Source: Xanthostigma xanthostigma
Taxonomy: Eukaryota > Arthropoda > Insecta > Raphidioptera > Raphidiidae
NCBI GenBank assembly: GCA_963575645.1
Contig: OY754472.1
Span: 1,116,001 to 1,180,000 of the forward strand
DNA: 64,000 bases
Direction of reading: 5' to 3'
Shown here: positions 55,820 through 64,000 of the stretch, piece after piece
Layout: each line of letters begins with the position of its first letter
How positions within the stretch are numbered: the stretch's first letter is position 1
Translations under genes and position numbers: made by a program
The notes under the pieces: model-generated
Database searches by the model: none
What the model was told of the DNA's origin: nothing
Seen by the model: the letters and a program-made list of their open reading frames with translations, nothing else

Positions 55820-56482
55820 AGTCCAGTCAAAATAAACATTTCAATTTACTATAATTCGAATCATTATATAATTAGTCGATAATTTTATTTATTTACTATA
55901 ATTCGCATAAAGCTGAAAATTGGTACAGGTCTTAAGTACACTATTACAAATAATATATCAAAAATCCTACATCTGCTTCAAAATTTATTCAATGTCAAAT
56001 GTCAAAAATATCGATTTTTTGCACTTTTCTCGTAAACGTTAAATGTTATCTAAAAATAGGTCAGACAAAAGTTGTAGATCATGCAATTGTCTACAAAAAC
56101 TGTTCTTATACTTTTTTCCCTACGAATCACTATTCCTGAGATATAGGACTAAAATATTTATGTACGTACTGAACGTATTATATCAAAAAGAACGTTAAAT
56201 ATTAATATTGCAAAAGAATGGTAGTTCGTAGGAAAAAAAGTATAAGAATAATTTTTGTAGACAATTGCATGATCTACAACTTTTGTCTGAGCTATTTTTC
56301 GATAACATTTACCGTTTACAAGAAAAGTGCAAAAAACCAATACTTTTGACCTTTGACCTTGAATAAATTTTGAAGCAGATGTGGGATCGGTGGAGACTTT
56401 TGATATTTTATTTGTAATAGTGTACCTAAGACCTGTACTAATTTTCAGCTCTATGCGAATTATTGTCATTTTGACCAGACTG
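55820..56482. mobile_element. Foldback element W copy 2
   Basis: The left end TAGTCCAGTCAAAATAAAC is mirrored by TTTTGACCAGACTG at the right. The arms carry GTAGATCATGCAATTGTCTA and its inverse around about 56190. Same family as 21240-21790. Confidence 0.8.
55859..55891 (+). mobile_element. Family A copy 5, extreme 5' truncation, inside W
   Basis: Only about 33 bases ending CGATAATTTTATTTA remain, between TTTACTATAATTCG at 55845-55858 and again at 55892-55905 (12-14 bp duplication depending on the 3' junction). Confidence 0.65.
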
Positions 56483-57348
56483 CCAAGTCCACTTGTGTAT
56501 AAGTCCGATGATTTCAGGTAGTATATATATATATATATATTTCGGTATCACTCACCTACTGGGTGAGTTGAATGTGTTTAAATGCAAAGTCATTTATGCT
56601 TAATTAAATTTATATATGACTGTTCATAAGATCGGTCTTTTTGAATCAATTACAAATGAGAAATAAAGAGTATTGTTACGCCCTCTGTTCGGATTTCTAT
56701 ATCCAAAAAGATTGCCGCTAATCTGATATATTGCTCACAAAATGTAATTACCTTTATTCGTTTTATTAGTGCATTTGGCCGTAAGGCACTTACACTATTG
56801 GCGTCGGTCGGACTGCGGGACCTAGGGGCTGGACCAAAATTTCATAGCCTCCTAAAAAGTTTGGCACCATTTTTGGAAATGTCTGTATTTATAATTGTAT
56901 GCGTGCGGGCTCTAACTTTCGAAGGAGTTAATTGATTTTAACGAAATTTGGACCTCATATTGAAATCCATAAGCGCACGAAGCCTATTAAAAATGGGCCC
57001 AATCGGGCCACATAAAAGGTAGGTTTTAGGGGGTTTTTTTGGGCCCAAAAATATCGAAAAAAATTTCAGAATCGTTCCAAAATTGAAATTTAACATACTA
57101 ATAAAGATAAAAATGAGCTGCAAAAATTTTATTAAAATAGGCCTGACAGGACCGGACTTAAAAATTTTATGAAAACGTTATGTTTGTATTTATGGATTTA
57201 CTTAGTGATGAGTGGATTTAATTTGAAAAATTGATAGTAATATTTAAATTAAGGATAAAGATATTATTTTAAGGGATGTATTAAGCTGCTAAATTTTTTA
57301 TTTTGTCCAAAAACAAAAGAGTTAAGTTCACTGCAAATAATAGTATAT
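56483..57348. other. No gene; TA microsatellite and repeat segment
   Basis: (TA)n at about 56521-56540. The part from about 57040 repeats 55320-55620 (GGGCCCAAAAATATCGAAAA). Confidence 0.45.
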
Positions 57349-57466
57349 TGTGCGACTAGTGAGAGAAGGAGAAGATTCCATGAGCGTGAAATTTGCCGCA
57401 CGAGCGTAGCGAGTGCGGTAACACGTGAGTGGAATATTCTCCTTCGATCAATAGTCGCACATAATA
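57349..57466. repeat. Palindromic repeat with TGTGCGACTA ends
   Basis: TTGTGCGACTAGTGAGAG and AATAGTCGCACATAA, with internal GAAGGAGAA / TTCTCCTTC, form an imperfect foldback of about 115 bp. The centre is GCACGAGCGTAGCGAGTGCG, itself a palindrome. Confidence 0.65.
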
Positions 57467-58144
57467 CTTTATTGAACTAGCACTAGTAATATGTAATTAG
57501 GGCCCTGATAAAAGATGGAGAAATAATAAATGACTTCATTGATTGACGTACCCACCGCTCTCGATGCACACAAGATGGCCCTGACTTTCGCTGAATTGCG
57601 ATGCTGTTTTCATATATACAAATCGCTACCGCGTTTTTATTGGTCCAGAAACTATGCAGTAATACATTATCGTACAGTTTCGGCTCATTATTAGCACTCT
57701 ACGCGTCAACATGAAGTAATTTATTATTTCTCCCGAATTTAGCAGGGCCCCGAAATTAAATATTACTCACGCGTGTTGAATAAACAATATTGTTGGCAGG
57801 GTTTCGCACTGCGACCCGAGTTTTTTTATACATTTATACTCGATAGTAATGTGCAGAGAAATTGGTAGAGGTGTGGAAACATATGTCCACGTATTGTTGC
57901 GACACGTGTACCAATTTGCAATGTGATTTTAAAATGCAGCGTATAATATTTGGTGTCACAAAGCAAAATGACTTGAGATATTTTTAAATAATTGACAGGC
58001 CACGCCGTTATTAACACTTCGGTGGGAGTTGTGAATCAATCGGTTGTCTAGTTTACAAGACAGGATGTCTTATCGTGCCAGACACTAAATTAAAAACTAA
58101 AACTTGTACTAAATTAAGATCTTTATTTATTTAGTTTAAATTAA
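57467..58144. other. No gene recognised
   Basis: Apart from GGGTTTCGCACTGCGACCCG at 57798 (also at 55648), nothing is recognised. Confidence 0.3.
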
Positions 58145-58696
58145 TCATATATATTAATACGCTAAGGTTAAAGATGTTTGCCTCCCTTTTTAGAAAAAAC
58201 CTCACAATTTCTACACATAAATTATATATCATTTTACAGATAATTGCTTGCTCTACTGACATCGACAACTAAAAAAATTATTATTGCTTTTGCTTTTGTA
58301 AATTAATTATAATACAGCAACGCTGAACAACGTCTGCCATCTGACGGCTTTAATTTTGAAACAACGTCAACACTTCGATCTGTCATCTGACCTTCATATT
58401 CTAATACAACAGACACAATGCTGCATATTGCTATCTGACGGCTTTAATTTTGAAACAGCGAGCAACGCTGAACAACGTCACAGCAATGCTGCATGATGCC
58501 ATCTGACGGCTTAGCTCAACGCTTTTGCTACTTGCGCCTCTATATGACAATTTTAGTAAAATATTTCTTCGATCATTCATCTGAGCTTCATATTGTAATA
58601 CAACAAAAAGAAGAACGTTATAAGCAGTGTACAAAATTAGAAACGAATTGAATACCTGCAATCATATTTAAAAAAGAATTTTGTAAAGTGATAATA
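58145..58696 (+). mobile_element. Non-autonomous Helitron E copy 8, 3' truncated
   Basis: A|TCATATATATTAATACGC at the left. The sequence matches to TTTGTAAAGTGATAATAA and then breaks off before the hairpin and CTAG. Confidence 0.85.
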
Positions 58697-59170
58697 AGGG
58701 TAAATTATCTTGAGCTTGAGGATCTAGACACACGAGAACTATAGAGTACGCGAGTGAGCCGTGAAAGTGTCTGCAATTCAGAGAAAGAACAGTTCCTTAT
58801 CTCTATGGTAACTGATGACACAAAACAACGCTGATTTAAGTATCTGGTTTTCTGGGTTTTCTGCAGCGTTCTCTCTCTGGCAAGCATACGAACTAGCGTA
58901 CTCTAATTACTTATATCTCTATGATGTCATGAGGTGTCTAAAATCCTCACTGGACAGATTCTGATCGCGGGACGTATTGAGATGGCTTGAGGCCCGAATT
59001 AACGCTAAAATGAAAATAACTACAGAAAGGCGCAGTCCGGGTCTGTGCCGTAATTTTTCGTGAAAACGCTGAATGTTACCGTTTCCTGTATGGTTTGAAC
59101 ATGATCCGTATTCGTTTGGGTTTTTTCGTTCCCCTTTTCGACGCTGCCACAGCTCTCGTTTTCGCTCGGC
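58697..59170. other. No gene recognised
   Basis: No repeat or coding signal recognised. Confidence 0.3.
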
Positions 59171-59634
59171 AATTAGGCTTTTGAAAAAAAAATAATTATC
59201 GATTGTTTTATTGTATTTTAAAACTTTATTATAAATAATATTGATAATCGATGCGAAAAACTTTCAAAAAACTTTTTTTAAATTAATTATAAGCAATTTA
59301 AAATTGATAAAATATTAAAAAAAATCACGTGACTGCAAACGCACTAAAATTGTTTTTGACCGTTGTGACGTCATAATGTTAAAATGTATATACGCAGTAT
59401 ACTATCAATGGCTTCTACGTGTACTATTATAATAATATAAATTACCATTATGACGTCACATTATGTTCGGGAAATGTCGGCGCGTTCTCGGAACTGAGTA
59501 CAAAAATGTATTTTTAATTTGATATAACTTTTGAATTATAACGAAAATAAAAAAAAGAAAAATAGTTTTGTTATAAAACTTATATACGATCTTTCCATTT
59601 ATGACAAAAAAAAATTTCATTCAAAAGCCCAATT
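59171..59634. mobile_element. TIR element with GGCTTTTGAA ends
   Basis: AATTAGGCTTTTGAA at the left and TTCAAAAGCCCAATT at the right are inverted over 15 bp with one mismatch. Length is 464 bp. The interior is AT-rich with TGACGTCATAATG near 59370. It is inserted next to a D repeat. The TSD is unclear. Confidence 0.6.
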
Positions 59635-59654
59635 GACTTTTTGTGGATTTCTCT

Positions 59655-59712
59655 CGATGTGAGAGTATCATGGCGCGCAGTGCAAGAATATCAAACTTTC
59701 GGCCCTTGTAGT
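59655..59712 (-). repeat. Palindromic repeat D half copy
   Basis: GTATCATGGCGCGCAGTGCA and ATATCAAACTTTCGGCCC match one arm of D at 5563-5672. Confidence 0.65.
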
Positions 59713-60137
59713 GTGTCTGATTGATTAAGATTAGTCGGTTGTTGGTATCATGTCTGATAAGTGTTTATCCATTTTGTATCTTCACAAAATACCTACGTAC
59801 ACAACAATGCTGAAACAATAACAATATTATATCCACACCTTAGCGCTTCGAGTCAAAGTTCACTTTGAATTCGGTTTTCACGAGAAAGAACAATCTAATT
59901 TATTTAATAGTTATAAATTTATTTTTCATTTAGTAAACCATACAAAGAAGCCGACGTGTTGAATGCACTGTTACAGGTAAATGTCCGTTTACAATGCCGT
60001 AACATTCGTAACGTAAGAAATAGTAAATTAAACAACTGTTCTCTGTGCAAACGACTAGTTTTCATAGGCGTAGCGACGATTTTTTCCTGGGGGGAGGGCT
60101 AGTTTTCAACTCTACCTACCATTACCAGCTGCCACTT
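59713..60137. other. No gene recognised
   Basis: Nothing recognised. Confidence 0.3.
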
Positions 60138-60432
60138 ATACGAATCTAAAAGGCTCGGAAGATAGATGCGAATGCGGGCTTGCGCTTGTACAGTCTATTG
60201 AAAAACTACAAACTCGCAACTCAACAAAACTAAAATAGCAATAACGACTTGACAATAGCGTACTCGACTGTACTTTAAAGCAGGAAAGCGACAAGTGACA
60301 AAGGCAACGAGCGATCACGGTCAATCACCGACGAGAGTACGTTCCGTGCAGGTAGGGAGTATCAACGGCTCTAAAATGTGCCTTTGCGACGTTGTTTGTG
60401 ACTAGCTTCCGAACCTTTTAGATCCGCAGCAT
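60138..60432 (-). mobile_element. TIR element I copy 2
   Basis: CGAATCTAAAAGGCTCGGAA at the left and CCGAACCTTTTAGATCCG at the right. It has a single copy of the terminus, with no tandem array, and so represents the unexpanded form of 11437-12322. Confidence 0.8.
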
Positions 60433-60437
60433 AGAAT

Positions 60438-61001
60438 AATCAGCACGTGGTGTCCGTATATATTCGTCAAATTCGCATTAATTTACGAAAATGAGCGAAA
60501 AAAGATATTATTGGAAGGGAAGAAAAGTTTCTGAAAAATTGTACGATAGCATTTAGCATTTACTCAATTTACGTATGTTCTTAGGTTATCGAAATTGCTG
60601 CAGTTTCGTAACTTACCTTTGAATGAAGCGACATAACCTATAATATTGCGGTGTTGTCATGTTTATAAACTTATAAAAAAATCTCGGCTTTGTTTTAGTT
60701 ATTTCTATTAACATAAGCAGGCTTTATACGTTGTGGAAAAAGAAAAATGTTCATAGAATATTCGTTTATATTTCCTCAAAATTTTGTCAAAATCTGTATT
60801 CCAACGTAATAAATGATTGAGTGCGTCACAAACACAGATTCCCATAAGATTCCATGTTAAGTGCAGCGAAATAAAATTATCAGTATCTTTTTTCAAAGTC
60901 AACCAAAGATCACAAAAATTTTACTGAGTCATTTTTGAAAAGGTTTCAACATATCTGCAAATTTTCGTAATTTTTTTAATTTATTTATCGAGGGTACTTC
61001 C
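60438..61001. mobile_element. TTAA MITE K copy 2, left-truncated
   Basis: Matches 34190-34752 from CAAATTCGCATTAATTT to the terminus CGAGGGTACTTCC. The left TIR is missing. Its right TTAA (61002-61005) is also the left TTAA of J copy 4. Confidence 0.85.
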
Positions 61002-61005
61002 TTAA

Positions 61006-61709
61006 CGAGGTTGAGCCGTTTTACGAAGATAATGAAAAAAATCTGAAATAAAGTTTTTTTAATAGATTTTTTTATGACAAAATTTTCTGTAAAAAATCCA
61101 AAATCATTAGGATTTTTATAAAGTTAAAAATTAAAAAAAAAACTTTTACATGTAGTCTTATAGAAAATATGTCAACCTAGCATGCAAACGGTACATTTTA
61201 ATTTTTTGCAAATAACTATATAATGTCAGCAATTCCGAAAACTAACTATGTAAAGCATCGATATCTTACGCATATTTTAATATTTTTTCCAAATTAATTA
61301 GGAGACTTTTAATCAATAAAAAAAAAATTATTAAACCTTAGCCCTTTTAGATTATGGACTTTTATTCTTGACAATTTTAACAATTTTAACTGAATTTTCA
61401 ACTTTTTAATGATTTAATTTTTATTACTTCTAATTTCGTTTTATAATTATTTACTGCAAAAAATGTGTAAGATATTAAATTTACTTAAATTTATTTTTTC
61501 TAACCTAACTTTGTACAAAAAATTCAAAAGTTAGTCCATTAAGTAAAATACTGAAATAATTAATATTAAAAAAAAATATTTAATTATGTCTTTATGACAA
61601 TAATTTATTGGTATCATCGACTTATAACCTTTTGTAAAAATTTATAATGGAAAAGTTCCCATTTAGAATTCGACTTACTTTTGATTGGGACTGTAACGCA
61701 TCAACCTCC
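61006..61709. mobile_element. TTAA MITE J copy 4
   Basis: TTAA|CGAGGTTGAGCCG (TTAA 61002-61005) and GCATCAACCTCC|TTAA (61710-61713). The first base of the TIR is C instead of G. Confidence 0.88.
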
Positions 61710-61713
61710 TTAA

Positions 61714-62099
61714 GTTAAATTTGCCTTCAAGTGAACCTACCGTAATAAAGTTTATAATAATGTTACATTGTACGTTGTGAGTGATTGTTGTGAATACCGT
61801 ACCTTACGGTGTATATAAATAAATAATATATCGTGTATGTGAGATGTAGGTATATAATAAACAGAAAACAATAAGAGATTACAACAAACAGATTGATCTG
61901 ATAAGATAACACGTACGTATCAAATAATCATTTATAATAATTCATCTTTCGGCGAGACCGTGCCGTGCCGACTACACAACATATGCCGCCGGACGCGCCG
62001 TTTCTTTCCTTTAATCATCACTCTTCCAGCTTCAAGAACCGCGACTGCCTGAATCGGCCAAGGATGCGATGTCAGATCAACGTGATAATACGCGCGACG
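61714..62099. other. No gene recognised
   Basis: Nothing recognised. Confidence 0.3.
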
Positions 62100-62192
62100 A
62101 ATCTAAAAGGCTCGGAAGTTAGATGCGCATGTACAGTCTGTTGAAAAACTACAAACTCGCAACTCAACAAAACTAAAATAGCAATAACGACT
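62100..62192 (-). mobile_element. TIR element I copy 3, cut by a MITE
   Basis: CGAATCTAAAAGGCTCGGAA to AAATAGCAATAACGACT, where similarity stops exactly at a TGGCACGCC terminus. Confidence 0.75.
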
Positions 62193-62382
62193 TGGCACGC
62201 CGTTTTGCTATTTAATAGTAAACTATTTTTCCAAAAATTATAAAAATATTTGACAATTTTAATTTGAGAAAAAAAATTTTGAGTGAATTTTTTTATGTGG
62301 TAGCATAATAAAAATGCAATATTATTATGTCATGACATAATAAAATTACAATATTGTTATGTCATGACATAAAATTAAATCG
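62193..62382 (+). mobile_element. Mutator-like MITE, left half
   Basis: TGGCACGCCGTTTTGCTATT through TTATGTCATGACATAAAATT matches the left TIR of 48860-49263. The right TIR is absent. Confidence 0.75.
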
Positions 62383-62633
62383 AATAATTATAGAAGACAA
62401 GTGGATTTTACGAAGTTTTGTAGCGAACTTCCGTGTGATTTTTTATTATAGTTTTTGTTCATCCATAGCTTGACTTCTGATAGAAAAATCAAGTTTTTTA
62501 TGCCGTGATTCAAAAAGATATTGGATATGTTTTGTACGATATGTTTTCTGTATGGTGACATATTTCATTTATTTATATATCCTAGTCAAATAATAATAAA
62601 ACTCGATTACTTTTCCTTAAAAATCTATAAAGA
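62383..62633. other. Spacer
   Basis: Nothing recognised. Confidence 0.3.
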
Positions 62634-62740
62634 GGTAAAGTTTGTAAGTTTGGATGTACGAGGTAATCTCCGAAACAACTCATCCGATTTCAAGAATGTT
62701 TTCACCAATATTTAGAATAGACCTTCAGGATGGATATTTT
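62634..62740 (+). repeat. Helitron 5' fragment
   Basis: A|TCTATAAAGAGGTAAAGTTT and GGTAATCTCCGAAACAAC match the Helitron at 29786. It ends after CCTTCAGGATGGAT. Confidence 0.75.
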
Positions 62741-63436
62741 TAAACAATTTAAATAAATATATAAAATGACTTGACGTGAAAAAGGGCATATATGGGCTGA
62801 ATTGAAGTGTGCTACGGTGCGATATATACGCTCGCTCTCTCTCTTTCAACCTATCCGTAGCGTCTTACTCGCACTCATTTAATAATAGACAGTTTTGTAA
62901 CCGCCTGTCAGCCATTCAGACTGGATGATCTGGCTTAACTATTTAATACTTTGAAGGTATTAAAATTTCAAAATGCCTCAAGGACTTGTTTCCAGGTCTT
63001 CGATTTTGTGTTCAAACATTACAGAAAAATTTTCAGATACCTACTTTGTTAGCTCTTAAACTATAAAGCAAATTACAAATTTAAATTGGTTACCACTAAT
63101 GGAATTTATATTTGGATTGAGTGACTGATAGATCATCGCTACCTTTGATATATCTATTTGATCACTATAATCGTTCATTTGCACACTACTGCTACCTGAT
63201 TCATAAAATTGACGACTTGATTGTTCCATTTTTCTCACTAGAAAATAAAGTAACGGGTTTTTTAAGGTTGGCTAGATCGATATCTAAGGTATTTCTTATT
63301 ATTAGCAACGCATGATGTTGAATCCTTGTTAACACACAAGAAAATCTATACAAATAAATAAAATTCTGTTTTATAAAATAGTAGAAGTCTCCTGTGTCTG
63401 TATATATAGTAACAGATTACAAAATCCACATACTGC
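62741..63436. other. No gene recognised
   Basis: Short frames (60-64 codons) have no domain. Confidence 0.3.
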
Positions 63437-63830
63437 GAGAGTTGTTTTTTTGAAGTGAAAACTTCTTTAGCGGCGTTGTACACTTTTTTTGTAATGGGTA
63501 AAAAAATGTTAAACTCGCGTCAGGAAAAGTAAGAACTGGGTGAGACTCTCTAAGTGATAGTAATTGCCATATACTTTTTATACAACGTTAGACATCTAGC
63601 GTTGAAATATCGTACAAAAAAATGCAATCTATGATACAAACCATTTTATTTTTTATACAACGTTAGACATCTAGCGTTGAAATATCGTATATAAAAATGC
63701 AATCTATGATACAAACCATTTTATTTACAAGTGTTGCCAATAAATAAACAATGCTTCTGAATGCAAAAAATTAAGACGCTAATATTCAAGTTTTCACTTC
63801 TGCCGGCACTCCCGGAGTGCAACCCGTCTT
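63437..63830 (-). repeat. Composite V repeat copy 3, with 76-bp duplication
   Basis: Reversed relative of 13345-13590, bounded by GAAGTGAAAACTTCTTTAGC and CAAGTTTTCACTTCTGCCGG. The segment ATACAACGTTAGACATCTAG occurs twice, about 76 bp apart (near 63578 and 63654). A short F-like phrase, AAGAACTGGGTGAGACTCTC, interrupts it near 63530. Confidence 0.6.
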
Positions 63831-64000
63831 TTTTAATGAATTATACAGAGTACAGACGTTAGCTCAATTAATACAAATAAATAAAATCGGAACTTAGTCT
63901 AATAATGGAACAGTTTTTAAGATTCCTAGAGCGAATTTTCGGTTTTCATCACTTTTTTTTTGTTTAAATAAAATGTTTGCCTGTTTGTTCTGACTATGGA
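63831..64000. other. No gene recognised
   Basis: AT-rich window edge. Confidence 0.3.

Noticed and set aside
1..64000. Bacterial or phage features (operons, Shine-Dalgarno sites, attachment sites)
   Set aside because: Base composition, Helitrons, SINEs, LINE RT and microsatellites show a eukaryotic nuclear genome.

Overview
The window looks like repeat-rich, AT-rich insect nuclear DNA, most probably lepidopteran. The reasons are: Helitron termini of the CTAG type with CCCG/GAAAC/CGGG hairpins, an interspersed repeat with the phrase CGACTCGCACTTG that is familiar from moth and butterfly genomes, and many GTAGGTA-type runs. I see no host protein-coding gene, exon chain, rRNA or convincing functional tRNA. 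Nearly all short open frames are chance frames in repeats, so I read the window as intergenic or deep intronic DNA built by layered transposon insertion.

Layout. 0-5 kb: a 455-bp palindromic retroelement with a 13-bp target-site duplication (TSD), a tRNA-derived SINE, a 22-copy 46-bp minisatellite and a 460-bp foldback element. 5-12.3 kb: pogo-like TIR ends, a Helitron, a hammerhead-like element, a hAT MITE, and a TIR transposon whose end has grown into a 140/144-bp tandem array. 12.3-24.4 kb: Helitrons (one carrying a tRNA-like sequence), a TTAA-flanked MITE, foldbacks and a tail-to-tail SINE pair. 24.8-33 kb: a foldback, a solo LTR inside a pogo-like element, a TA-flanked MITE, a second palindromic retroelement family, three Helitrons and a perfect 88-bp inverted repeat. 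33-43 kb: further TTAA elements with nested insertions and two broken LINEs, one with recognisable reverse transcriptase. 43-54 kb: TTAA MITEs, two LTRs, hAT and Mutator-like MITEs, and a nested block at 51.0-53.6 kb. 54-64 kb: foldbacks, a Helitron, and a direct junction of two TTAA elements.

The most interesting signal is a group of three short palindromic families (called A, B and C here). They carry a hammerhead-ribozyme-like core (CTGAAGA, short stem, GAAAC), show TSDs of 12-13 bp (exactly 13 in four copies), and in family A include copies truncated at one end. This resembles non-autonomous Penelope-like retroelements. Several insertions can be dated against each other or against an empty site that lies in the same window.

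Family letters are local labels only. Boundaries were read by eye, so ends without a TSD are good to about 10-20 bases.
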